Assembly: GCA_937625935.1 (NCBI GenBank)
Contig: OW569356.1
Span: 496,001-560,000, forward strand
DNA length: 64,000 bases
Source: Tetramitus jugosus
Lineage: Eukaryota; Heterolobosea; Eutetramitea; Acrasida; Vahlkampfiidae
Direction: 5' to 3'
Positions 10,143 through 21,746 of this stretch are shown here, in pieces. The first letter of the stretch is position 1, and each line of letters begins with the position of its first letter. The position numbers and the translations under genes are program-made. The notes below the pieces were generated by a model. It did no database searches. It was given only the letters and a program-made list of their open reading frames with translations, and was not told the origin of the DNA.

Positions 10143-12497
10143 ATGAACGAATATGATGAAGAACGTGTCTTCATGAAAACTGATGAAGATACTCAGCTTC
10201 AAGCTGTCAATAGTACTGAAATGAATCAGGTGAAGGCTCAGATGGAATTCAAAAACTTTTTGCAGACGTTTCAGATAGAGGACGAATTTATTTACTTGGA
10301 CCATATCCGAACAAACTATCGTTTGCGTCGATATTTTATTGTTATTCGATTGGAGCACTTGTATGCTTCGAACAGTAGGTTGGCAGATGCTTTTAGAACG
10401 GATCCTGCTTCTCTATTGCCAATTGTATGTTTTATTGTTGAATTTCATTGTTGTGAAATTTTTCATTGGCCGTTGTATTTTGGCGCCAAAAATCCATGCT
10501 CACACCGTATTTTACAATCATAGTTTGAACTGGCGACAAAGGAAGTAGCTTTTGAGCTACATGTGCACAAGTATACTCACGAGGAGTATCAAGAATCGGC
10601 TACAACTACTGTGGGTGATTTGTTTGACATCCAATTGCACTTTTCATGGCAAAGACGTGTGGTAGAAGCTCCCATCCATAGCTCTCTTGCGAACCATCAT
10701 CGTGAAGAGTCTTCTCACTCTCAGATTAGAGACCTTCAATCGTCTGATATTTCCAAACTCGTCAGTCTCGAAGGTATTATTATCAATGCCTCTCGAACGA
10801 GCTCCAAGGTGACTCGTGCATACATGCAATGCACCAATTGTAAGAATGAGATTGCAAGAACTGTGAAACCTGGTTATGCAGCCATTCAAGTACCTCAAAG
10901 ATGTGAAGCTACTTCAGCTGATGGTAACCCATGTCCTCTGAACTCTTATGTCATTGTGCCTGATCGCTGCCGATTTGTGGATCAGCAAACAATGAAGCTG
11001 CAGGAATGTCCTGATTCTGTACCCACGGGAGAAATGCCTAGAAATATCATTTTAACAGCGGATCGATACCTCGTAGAGAGAACACCACCTGGCACCAGAG
11101 TGATCATTGTTGGAATCTTTTCGACATTTACCTCTTCAAATAGGGGAAAAGGTGGTCAAGGCAACACCCGAAGTGTCTCCTATCCTTATATCCGTGTGTT
11201 AGGCATTGAAGTGAACAATGTTGGAGCTGGTCGTTCTGAATTCCAGTTCGACAAGGAAGAGGAAGACAAGTTTAGAAAATTTGCCAAGACACCTGGACTA
11301 TATGAAAGAATTGTCAACAACATTGATCCCGCCATTTTCGGTCACCAAGACATCAAGAAAGCAATATCTTGTCAATTGTTTGGTGGAACGCGTAAAACTC
11401 TGCCCGATGGTATCAAGAGAAGAGGAGACATCAATGTGTTGTTGCTTGGTGATCCATCGACAGCCAAGTCTCAATTACTTAAATTTACTGAGAAAGTGGC
11501 ACCAATCGGTGTGTATACCTCTGGCAAAGGAAGTAGTGCTGCTGGTTTGACAGCATGTATTATTAAGGAGAAAGGAAGTGGCGAGTATTATTTAGAAGGT
11601 GGATCAATGGTGTTGGCCGATGGTGGTATTGTGTGTATTGATGAGTTTGACAAGATGCGTGACCAGGACAGAGTTGCTATTCACGAAGCCATGGAACAGC
11701 AAACCATTTCTATTGCAAAAGCTGGTATCACCACTGTGTTAAACAGTAGAACATCGGTGTTGGCTGCTGCTAATCCTGTGTTTGGACGATATGATGACAT
11801 GAAGTCAGCTGAAGAACAAATTGATTTCCAAACCACTATCCTTTCTCGTTTCGATATGATCTTTATTGTCAGAGATACAAAGGACCGATCACAAGATTTA
11901 AGAATTGCGGAGCACGTTTTGAACATTCACAAGAATGCCAAGTCAAAGACTCACTCGTCAGGCGAGCTATCAATTGAATATCTCAAGAGATACATCTCAT
12001 ACTGCAGAAAGACATCGTTCCCAACGCTATCGGAAGAAGCATCAGAAATCTTGAAGAACTACTATGTCGAACAAAGAGCCAGAAATAAGACAAATGACAA
12101 TATGCCTGTTATTCCAATTACTGTGAGACAGTTGGAGGCTCTTGTGAGAATTTCGGAAGCTCTTGCCAGAATGGTGTTATCTGATATCGCAACTGCTGAC
12201 CACGCTCGTGAAGCTATCAATCTTTTCAAGAGCTCAACTATCGAAGCTATCAATTCAGGTCAAGTGGGTGACGTTGCCTCGATGAGTCAAGAAATGAGTC
12301 AAGAGATTCAAAAGTGTGAAGACCAGATCAAGAAGAAGTTGCCAATTGGAACAATGATGAATCAAGAAGCACTCGTGACAATGGTGCAGCGTTTAGGTTT
12401 ACAGAGATTGTCCATTGAGCGAGCAATATTTATCATGGCACTAAGGGGTGAGGTCGAACATCGACATAAGAAGAGATCCATTTACAGGAAGCGTTAA
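10143..12497 (+). CDS. MCM5: MCM5, replicative helicase subunit
   Basis: Exon 1 10143-10424, intron 10425-10523 (GTATGT...ATAG), exon 2 10524-12497; 751 residues, close to the family norm. The N-terminal OB/zinc domain contains CTNC and C-x8-C, with blocks such as [17 protein letters not shown] and [10 protein letters not shown] that are characteristic of MCM5 rather than the other MCMs. The AAA+ core shows Walker [10 protein letters not shown], Walker [10 protein letters not shown] and the arginine finger SRFD. A C-terminal winged-helix region follows. As part of Mcm2-7 it loads at origins and unwinds DNA in the nucleus. No defect is visible. Confidence 0.95.
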
Positions 12498-12565
12498 TTT
12501 CGTTCATATGGAACATAAAAGTTAGACCATATGCATTATTTATTGAAAAATGTCGCTGTATGTAT

Positions 12566-15167
12566 TTACATCTCCAAGTACAACTCGCCAAACGAAATGT
12601 CTCTTGCAGAAATCTCTGCCATTCGTACTACTCTCCTTCCTTGGTCAGTGTTGATTGTTTGAATCGGGACGAGCAACTTGATATACTTGTTCTTCAAATC
12701 TTGCATCCTGAAATTGCCCATATTCTCACCCCGAGGAGCATTCTTGTTTAGCAAGGGATAAATGTATGGACATATGAGTCGAACAGAAGCATCATCATCA
12801 ATGAATCGCTCTTGTGGAATCTGATAAGTGTGGCCAACTTCTAATCCTCTTCTGTTCATTTGGTTGTACAAAAAGGCAGATGAGGCTTCGTGTGTAAGTG
12901 CCATTGGAATCATAGCCAACTGTTTCGAGTTCTGCAAAGAGAAATCACCAACGAGTCCATCATTCGTTATTCTCGATTCAACTGTGTCAGGCAAGGAGAC
13001 CAATCGCTTCTCAGTTCCTAAAGTTTCTTTGGTTCCTAAAGAAAAGTGTTGCTTCAACGGATGAGGATAGACAACTTGCTTTTTGATCATTTGTTCTCCA
13101 TTGAAGAATTGACTTTCGTTTTGACTAGTTTGTTCCTTCTCAACCGATATGCTTTCTTCCTCGTGCTGTGGCAGTTGGTGTTGACTCTTTTGTTTGTCAT
13201 TGTCAGATGACGGAGACGCAGTCAACAATCTCATACCCTGTCGATTGACTCCTCGTCTATTGTGGTAAGGATACATGGCAGATGGTGAAGCCTCCATTGG
13301 TCCATAGGAAGAAGGCATATTGTAAAGTGCAGGAGTGCTTGATCCAATAGGAGTATTGGATGAGAACAAGGATGGCAAACAATGGAACAAAAATCCCACG
13401 CAAAACAAGACACTGAACAACATGACAGTCTTTGCCTTGCTTGCATTGCCATTGTTTTTGAGCAAGGACTTGTCGCTCTTCAGCGGTCCGTTCGTAAGCT
13501 TCAATTGAAACTTTAACTGTTCATTCTCCTTTTCCAACAGTTGTACCTTTGCTTTCAAATCGTTGACTTCATGCTTTAACTGTGTGCAAGTACTGGTCAA
13601 CTGAGCATTCAATTCTTGAGCCACCTGCAGTTCATGCTTTTTATTTTCACGAGATCTCCTAGCGGATTGCCGATTACGCAGTTTCCTGTTTGACAAAAAT
13701 TGTCGTGTGTCAGTGAACTGTACGACCACGACGAATAGGAGACAAACATAACAAACAACAAAAAAACACATACTTTTTCAATCTCTTGTCTGCATCAGTG
13801 AGCTGACTGGTTGGTATTTGATTCAAGCGATTCAATTCTCTTTCATCGTCAATCTCCTCTGAAACCTCTCGTTTTCTCTTGTTACTACTGCTACTAGAGC
13901 TACTAGAGCTACTGTTGACAGGTGAAGGAGACAATGATAGTTCACTGCTCTCATCTCCACTCAAGCTAGGTGACACAGAAGATACATTGACTGACTCTGA
14001 TTTAGAAACTCTTCTCTTTTTTGTCGCTGTTTCAACAACATTTTCACTACTGAGGCTACTATGATCATGAGTCAATGCACGAAGGTATTCATCATCATTG
14101 ACAATGTCATCCTCGTCATAGCCATCACGATCCATCATCATGGCCATCAACGATGGTGATCCATCATCATTGTCATCTTCACTTGAAATGTTTCTCATCA
14201 TCATCAAATGATCATCATCACCAACATTGTCATGACTACTACCATTTGATGATGATGATGGTGATGATAATGACGATGTAAGAGAAATGAATGGTGATGT
14301 TTCACTGCTGTTATTGTCAATGAGCATGAGAACATCGTTCCATTCACCATCCAATGGTTGTTGTTGTTGTTGTAGTTCAAATTGCTCTTGATTCAATATC
14401 GAATCACAACAATAGTATCCATCATCATCATTATTTACATCATTTACATCATTATTTACATCATTATTGATATCAATGCTATTGTTGTTGTTGTTGTCGT
14501 TGTTGTTATTGGTATCGAGTAGTAAGAAACTACTTGTGTTTGATTGATCAGTGTCCAATGTAATCAGTGTTGGAGTCGTTGGAGTAGTAACAACAGTCGG
14601 AGTGGTCGAGTTGTGATGATGATGATGAACTTCCTTTTTTGGAGATGGACAGGATAAAAACACTGAAGATGGCTTATCATTCTTCTTGTTATGATTATTT
14701 TTGTGACTATGATTCTTATTATTATTATTATTATCATTATTATCATCATGATCACTATTGTTCATCAAATCAAACGTTGCACTGTTCATAGTGATTGTTG
14801 GAAGATACAATTGTTGTTGTTGTTGATGTGACAGTGGTATTGGTTGGAATGGATAAATGGGAAAAGCATGATGGTTGTGATGTGATGTTGTTGCTGCTGC
14901 TGTAGCTGCTGTGGTAGCTGTAGCAGTTGATATGAGAATAGGTGCACCAACATGGTGAGCTGAAGCTGTAAAATATTGAGGGGTATAATAAGCGTAAGGA
15001 GCTGTCGCAGTCGTAGGGCATAGAGTAGGATTATTGTTGTTGTTGTTGTTCATGAGAAGAGGATGATGTGATGATGGTGATGATGATGATGCGGCGCGAG
15101 TAGTAGTGGAAGAGGAGGTGTTTGTGCGAGACTTGTTGTTGCGACTTCGGCTTGTTGGTATCGCCAT
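12566..15167 (-). CDS. Membrane-anchored bZIP transcription factor (ATF6/CREB3/bZIP28-like layout)
   Basis: Exon 1 15167-13774, intron 13773-13686 (GTATGT...ACAG), exon 2 13685-12566; 837 residues. Residues 1-430 are a Ser/Asn/Asp-rich, probably activating region. The basic region (about 465-485) contains NRQSARRSRENKK and is followed by a zipper of about six heptads. A single strongly hydrophobic segment (about 551-572, VMLFSVLFCVGFLFHCLP; plus-strand 13364-13429) follows, then a C-terminal region of about 265 residues. RLLT at residues 617-620, some 45 residues past the membrane segment, fits the site-1-protease pattern R-x-[LVI]-[LKFT]. The layout is that of ER stress sensors released by S1P/S2P cleavage; the function is inferred from it. 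The intron splits the DNA-binding region. Confidence 0.88.
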
Positions 15168-15327
15168 CTTGAGTTGAATCGGGTTCAGAACAGGCTGAAT
15201 ATCGGTGTGTTGATGGATTTTTTTGTTGCGTGTGTTTGAAGCTTTTTGTTGTGCTTTTTACGGTTGAATGGAAATTTTGTGTCGGAAAAAGAATCTTGCC
15301 TTGGACACTACAACTCCTACTCCGAAT

Positions 15328-17118
15328 TTAAGAGGTGAAACTCCATCTGTCTGTTTCGCCTCTGGACTCTCTGATTTGCAACTCTGTGGATTTGATGAGA
15401 GCAGTGTCGGGGCTAACTCTGGGATCCATGTGGAACAGGGAGGGAGAGCGGTATGAATTTGTGACTGGAGTGGAAGCTCTCTTGTAGGATCTCATCGGAG
15501 TTGCGTTAGTACTCATTCGCGAGGAATCTGATCCTCGTTCTTCAGTATCTCGATGATTCGTATTGATATCAGTACTTCCCTTTCGAATACTCTTGTTGAC
15601 TAGAGCCTGCAACTCGGCATGTTTTAGATCCAGACTTGCAATCTTCAGCGTCAACTGTTCAAGTTTATCCTCAGCCAAAATCTCTGACTGATTGGACAGA
15701 GATCGCTGGCTCTCCATTTCTTTCTTGATCTCTCCGATCTCACTTTGAATTTTGTTCTTCAGTACCGTGGCATACTTTTGCATCAAGACCTTGTTGCTTT
15801 CTGCTAGGTTTTTCTTCAAGGCTGCTTCGGGTTGACCCATCCTCCATTGTTCCTTGATATTGTGACATAATTGTCTCAGAGCATCCAGCTGTGTTTCGAG
15901 GCTATGAAGTACATCATCGCGCTCAATAATCTGAGCTTGTGTGCTGTTCTTGACATCCGATACATCTTTCGACAATTTGGAAACATGAGAATACACATCA
16001 TTGATCTTCTCAGTCTGTTCAGCGGATGATAGGGAGAAATCTTCTCCCAGTTTGTTACACTCTGATATTTGAACTTCCAATTGACTGATTCTCTTCTTCA
16101 ATGATTCTATGTGGTTTTGGGCTGCATCTCTTTCCTCTGCGATCCTATCGTACAATTGAGTAATCCTTGCATTGCTGTCTGTTAAACCTTGAATCTTCTT
16201 AATGTTCTCAGCAACTACCGTTTCCAGTGCTGCTATTCGATTTGTCATCTCTGTCTCTTTTCTTTTTATTCTCGACAAGTCATCAGTGTGTAAGTCAATG
16301 GTATCTATTACCGTGCTTTGGTGCTTATGCATCTGTATTGTTACATCTTTGGACAATTGTTGAATATCTTGGTAGGCCCTCCCCCATTTCTCATCGATAG
16401 ATTTGCTGTTGTGTTTTGTTGAAATATCTATCTCTGCTGCCAAAGTCGTCTTAACTTCCGCAAGCACACGACCTACAATTGTTTTCTTTAGAGATGCCAT
16501 CTCCTCGGTCAGTGATTTAGATCCCTCTTCACTTTTTTCAATCTGTGCCTGGACCGCACTTATTCTGTCTGTACATTTCTGAATCAACTGGTCTAGTACG
16601 AGATTATTCTGTCGATTCTCTTTGGTTATCTTCTCAACACTTGAACTTAACAAGTTACTGTGGTGCTCTTGTTGTAGTTTGATCAATTCGACGCCAGAAT
16701 CGATCGTTTCTCGCCATTTCTTATCGCTACCACTATACTTTAATCGAGCGGCCTCCATTGTAAGTACGGCCTCCTCCTTCAATTGTTTGGACACGAGGGA
16801 TGTTCTCGTCTCAAACTCATACAGCACTTCATCATGCAATTTCGTACACATGGTCCTCACATTATCCATCTCCAACTTCAAATTTGACACTTGATTATTG
16901 AGATAAGTAATCTCAATGTGGTCAGTACTACTGCTCAGCCCAGAAGCACTGCTGAATCGAGTACTCTTGCCTGGTGTGTCGAATGACAGCGGTGCTGACC
17001 GCGTAGGACTTCGATAGGAAGAATAAACATCATTTGTTCTAAGAACAGAGGACAATGGTGGTTGCCAGTCCATGTATGAATCAACTGATTTTAACTTGTG
17101 AAAATGTAGAATAGTCAT
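15328..17118 (-). CDS. Coiled-coil protein of unknown function
   Basis: A single exon of 596 residues starting MTILHFHKLK. Residues 30-70 are Ser/Pro-rich (SYRSPTRSAP, FDTPGKSTRF). From about 75 to 510 the sequence is nearly continuous heptad-type coiled coil rich in Glu, Lys, Gln and Ser, with few prolines, and the tail is again Ser/Arg/Pro-rich with SP and TP sites. The layout suggests a cytoskeletal, centriolar or nuclear-structure component, but I cannot assign a family. It is divergent from another coiled-coil gene, with 125 bp between starts. Confidence 0.82.
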   Translation of the reverse strand: MTILHFHKLKSVDSYMDWQPPLSSVLRTNDVYSSYRSPTRSAPLSFDTPGKSTRFSSASGLSSSTDHIEITYLNNQVSNLKLEMDNVRTMCTKLHDEVLYEFETRTSLVSKQLKEEAVLTMEAARLKYSGSDKKWRETIDSGVELIKLQQEHHSNLLSSSVEKITKENRQNNLVLDQLIQKCTDRISAVQAQIEKSEEGSKSLTEEMASLKKTIVGRVLAEVKTTLAAEIDISTKHNSKSIDEKWGRAYQDIQQLSKDVTIQMHKHQSTVIDTIDLHTDDLSRIKRKETEMTNRIAALETVVAENIKKIQGLTDSNARITQLYDRIAEERDAAQNHIESLKKRISQLEVQISECNKLGEDFSLSSAEQTEKINDVYSHVSKLSKDVSDVKNSTQAQIIERDDVLHSLETQLDALRQLCHNIKEQWRMGQPEAALKKNLAESNKVLMQKYATVLKNKIQSEIGEIKKEMESQRSLSNQSEILAEDKLEQLTLKIASLDLKHAELQALVNKSIRKGSTDINTNHRDTEERGSDSSRMSTNATPMRSYKRASTPVTNSYRSPSLFHMDPRVSPDTALIKSTELQIRESRGETDRWSFTS

Positions 17119-17243
17119 AAACAGATCCGTTAACGGTCGGCGGGGTTGGGATCGGAGATATCTTCTTGTTGAACCCGCTCTTCAGCTTTACAACAACAGC
17201 AATTGCTTCTGAAACCTAGATACAAACCTACTGATACAACAAA

Positions 17244-18152
17244 ATGAATGCCATGTCCCTTGATGCAAGATATCTGCTCAACCAAATCAACGACTTGGAG
17301 TGCAAGAGAAGAGAGGAACAAGTGACTCTGATCGAAGAGCAAACCAAGCATCAGAGAACAACACAAGAACTGTCTCAAATCAATGAAGAACTAAAGCTTC
17401 AACAATACAAAACTGAGCAATTAAAGCTAAAGCTTAGTCAATTAGAGTTTCAAGACATTCCAAACCTCAAAAAGAGAGAAGAAGTGCTCAAAGAGACATA
17501 TCAACTTACCAAGAGTCAAATTGAAGTCACTGAAAAGGATACAAAATTCAAAATGGAGCAATCGGACTGTAAAATGTATGTACTCACATTGTCCAAACAA
17601 ATACATTGACCACACATTCGTTAGACTTACACATGAACACTATTTGCAGCAATAATCTGCAACAAGTAGTCAACGAACTGTTGGACAATAAGCAGAAATC
17701 CATTGATTATTGGAACCAATTGGCTTCAGTGAAGCAAATGCATGACCTGGAGCAAAAACTGAAGCAAATGGAGAATGAGTTAAGTTCTCAACTGGAAGCT
17801 AGGGACCAATCGTTGAAACAAATGAAGCATGAGGCCGACCTGCTTGAAAAGACCAATGAAAGGCTCAATAGAGAATTGAGAGACCTTATCATTGAGAAAC
17901 AAGTACTTGATGCCAACCAGCCGGACGTTGACAGTTCCACCTTGGCCTTGGAACGACCGGCGCCACACCAAACAACATCCTTGGATAAAAACCAAGCCCA
18001 ACTTGATGAACTTCATAATCAAGTGGAGCAAATCAAGTCCAATAATGAGCAACAAGAACAAACATTTTTGCGACTCGAAAGGTATGTGATGTGTTGTGAC
18101 GCATTTCGTTCTGCCATTCTTTGCCGAATTTGAAGCTCACCCGTTTTTTGAT
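17244..18152 (+). CDS. Coiled-coil protein of unknown function; 3' end uncertain
   Basis: Exon 1 17244-17575, intron 17576-17649 (GTATGT...GCAG), exon 2 17650-18081. The join restores SDCKINNLQQVVNE in frame. The protein is nearly all coiled coil, rich in Gln, Glu, Lys and Leu, about 255 residues. A good donor (AAAG|GTATGT) sits at 18082. The simplest end is an acceptor after TTTGAAG at 18136 and a five-codon last exon stopping at 18152. Reading through instead adds 16 residues and stops near 18133. No family is recognisable. Confidence 0.65.
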
Positions 18153-18536
18153 AATTCTTGCGTTAATGCCGATCCGAAACGACCAGTTCCCTCGAGCAAA
18201 AGTTGAATGGTTGGGTGCGTATGTCTGTTGTGATTGGAGCTGTCGAGTCCGAGCAAATGTGCTCCCAGTGTGTCGCGAAACAAGTGAGAGAATTTTATTC
18301 CTCTCCTGCCGAAGTAGTAGAATAATTGTTCCTGTTCCGAATTCCAATCAAGAAAGCCCGGCGCACCAAGAATACTCGGCCCCTACACTGTCCGTCTCCT
18401 CAAACAACTTATCATCCCTGGCCAATTTCTTTCATCTCTTCGCCGAGTGCCCGTCAACTCGACCGAACCAAAACCGAACAACTACGACCACATTAAAAAA
18501 ACAACAACCAATCTTTTAATTGAGAGAACACAATCG
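18153..18536. other. Intergenic region, 384 bp; leader of the kinase gene
   Basis: Open frames cross this stretch, but none has protein-like composition or a supported start. It becomes CAA/ACA-rich toward 18480-18536, as other leaders in this window do. No RNA gene is visible. Confidence 0.5.
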
Positions 18537-21500
18537 ATGCTTCCTCCTCTCTCCATCACAACAACAACGACAACAGCGGCCACAACAACAAACGCATCAC
18601 AAACATCGACGAGTCACCGCCACAACAACAATAGCCACCTTCTTCAACAGCATCAACAACGCGTGTCTTCACCCACAATAACAACGTCACCACGGAACAG
18701 TTTCATCGGTCTCCCCTCAGAAAAAAACCCTGGCACCACTCATCACTCGAAAATTATTCAACCAACAACAACAACAACATTGACTACTCATGCGAACAAA
18801 AGCCCTGTTATGATGAACAATCATCACAGGTCATCACCTCCAAATGTTGTCTCTTCACCACCATCAACACCACCATCGTCCTCTGCTCACATGTGTACCA
18901 CTGAACCATCAAGCTGTAGTAGTAGTAGCAGTAACAGTAGTGATGAACCATGTAAAAGTAATGCGTCACTCACGAGTAATCATCATCACTCATCATCCAT
19001 GTCAATGACACCAACAATGACACATCCACAACAAGCAAAAAAATCCATCAATCATTTTTCTCACATGCAGACCAACAATAACAATAACAACAATCATTTT
19101 CAACAACTTCAACTCATACAACAAATGCAATTACAACAACGTATGCGACACATACAGTCTATTACCCCGCCTCCATTCAATCAATCATCACTCATGATAC
19201 GAGGAGCACCTTCTCCATTTCACTCGTCACCTGAGGCACCCAAACAAAATTTTGTGTTTGTGCAGGAACAGCCACAAGAAGACTATCATTTTGTTGAGAA
19301 TCGACCAACACTATATCAACAACATCAACAACAACAACAACAGAGTGTGACTCACATGAATGGACGTTCATGGCAATCGACAACACCACTTGTATCACAA
19401 CAGCAACAGCAATCACTTAACAGTGGTCATCACATGAGTGCTGGTATCAATGGTCAACAACAACAACAACAGTTTATGTCATCATTACCTTCTCCATCAT
19501 CATTACCTTCGCCATCATCATCATCACCATTACCACCATCTGCTACACTACCGACAATGGCGACAACAACCACTACTCTATTGTCTCCACCACCACCACC
19601 ACCACCACAGCAACTACAATGGAATCAAAAGGCATTATCATCGACATCCTCTTTGACTTCACCTTCTATAATGATGATGATGGCTACAGCAGGAACAACA
19701 CCTCGTTCAATGACTGCTGCTGCCTCACCAATACCAAATACTCACCACTCACATCACAACCATCATCAGAATCATAGTATGAGTCATGGCATCTCATTGT
19801 CACAACCATCATCAACAACATCACTATCAACACCACCACCACCATCAACAACAACAGCAGCAGCGGCAGGTAATTCAGGTATGGTCATTGCCAATTCACC
19901 TCTTCTCGCTTCAAACGGAGTGAGAACAAGCACACCAACAATGATCACCACACCACCTACTATTGCTACGCCGACACCTCATAACAATCATACGAATACT
20001 AACAATAATAGAAATGGGTTGTTGAATCACGCATCAAGCATTACTCCTCCACCACCAAACAGAATCAACAACAATAATAACAACAACAACAACAACAACA
20101 ACAATTCAAGTAACAGTAGTCAAGAAAATTCTTCACCATTTATTATCGAGGTAGTGAGACCAAAGGACAAACCAGAGTACACGAGAATATGGGAGAAGAA
20201 GAATTCGTTGGGCAGTGGAGGATTCGCGCAAGTGTATCGATTGTCATTGACTGGCACACCGTATTCCTATGCAGCGAAAATTATTGAAAAAAAGACGTTG
20301 ATTAGTGAGAAGAACAGGCAAATGGCTCAGAATGAAATTTTGATTCACAAGTCAATGAGTCATCCCAATATTGTCAAGTATGAGCATTCGTTCCTATCTG
20401 GCAATCAAGTGTTCATCTTGTTGGAGTTGTGTGATTGCAGTGTATGTTTGGCCTTTGTTTTTTTTTTGTGTTTGTTGTTGTAAGAGTTTATTGTAATTGA
20501 CACATTAACATTTTTTTTTTTGAAATTGAAACAACCAGACATTGAAAGATCTGGTCAAGAGGAGACGATTGAACGAGAGTCAAGCCAAATTCTATCTGAG
20601 ACAAATTTTGTTGGCAGTCATTTACATGCACGACAATGGTGTGATACATCGAGACTTGAAGATTGGTAACATGTTTCTCACAAACAATTTCACCACGTTA
20701 AAGATTGGTGACTTTGGTTTGTCGATGGCACATGACAAGCCGGATCCATGTGCTTCGACCATTGTGGGCACACCCAACTATTTGGCTCCAGAGATTTTGA
20801 ACCGAGGTGGTTATCACAAGACTGGTGATATATGGTCCATTGGATGTTGCTTGTATGCGATGCTGTATGGAAAACCTCCATTTGACTCACCCGATGTCAA
20901 AACAACCTATCGCAACATCAAGAATCGTCTCTTTGGATTCTCGTCCGATGTGGTCGTGAGTCCTGAAGCAAGAAGTTTGATTGATCGATGCTTGAGTCAC
21001 GATCCAATGCGCAGACCCACGTGCAATGAGATACTGTCTGATGAATTCTTCAAATTGAGCCTACCACCGTCCATTTCACCCATGAGTGGCAACATGAGTA
21101 TGATGATGGGTGGTAGCAGTGCGAGTGCAAGCTCCAGTGGTGGCAGCAGCTCTTCAACAGTACATCATCATCATCATGGTAACAATCAGAACCACAACAG
21201 CAACAGTAATGGTATATCTAGGAATAGTCCTCCATATGGAAACGGACTTTTATCACCTGTTGATCCTAGGCAGTTACCTTCACCTACAGTTTCTCCATTG
21301 GTTCGTTCGATGAACTCTTATGCGCCATCAACGTCCAATAGCAATCAAAACAAGCTAGCAAAGCCAAACAAGATGCGAAGAGTGATGCAACCCAATACCC
21401 TGCAGAGCTATCTCTTGACACAAAGTCCATCACCTACCCACTCAAACATGATGAATGACTCAGTATGTGTTACAGTGCCTCCTGATTCCAAAAACAATCA

Positions 21501-21603
21501 GATGTGCACACCACTGCTCCTGTCGTACGTGCATAGTCGATTTGTTGATCGATTAGACACTGGTGATACCTCTATTGTCTATCATTCACGTCGCAGACTG
21601 TAA
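18537..21603 (+). CDS. Polo-like kinase with a long disordered N-terminus and no polo boxes
   Basis: Exon 1 18537-20441, intron 20442-20538 (GTATGT...CCAG), exon 2 20539-21603; about 989 residues from the first ATG. Residues 1-545 are Ser/Thr/Asn/Gln/Pro homopolymer sequence. The kinase domain (about 555-825) has the glycine loop LGSGGFAQVY, the ATP lysine in YAAKII, the catalytic loop HRDLKIGN, DFG, and an activation segment with GTPNYLAPEIL. TLKDLVKRRR and DIWSIGCCLYAMLYGKPPFDS are close to Polo kinases. The roughly 180 residues after the domain are low complexity and show no polo-box pair, which true PLKs use for docking. It may be a divergent PLK or an NEK/AMPK-like kinase. It looks catalytically competent. 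Confidence 0.85.
20066..20106. repeat. Poly-Asn AAC/AAT tract
   Basis: Thirteen or so consecutive Asn codons, mostly AAC, lie just ahead of the kinase domain. This is a likely length-polymorphic site. Confidence 0.8.
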
Positions 21604-21746
21604 CTCTAACCCCTCGTCTGATCTCCAAGTATTTATTGGTTTCGATGTGCGAGTTTGAATAACAACGCAAAGCGGAACTAAACGATGAATGACAAGACAT
21701 TTACCAATGTTTCATTTTCAATACAGTAAAGATCAACGTTCATTGG

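Noticed and set aside
14400..14760. Regularly spaced triplet repeats considered as an array or satellite
   Set aside because: They are in-frame codon repeats for Asp, Asn and Ser with no conserved repeat/spacer units, so neither CRISPR-like nor satellite DNA.
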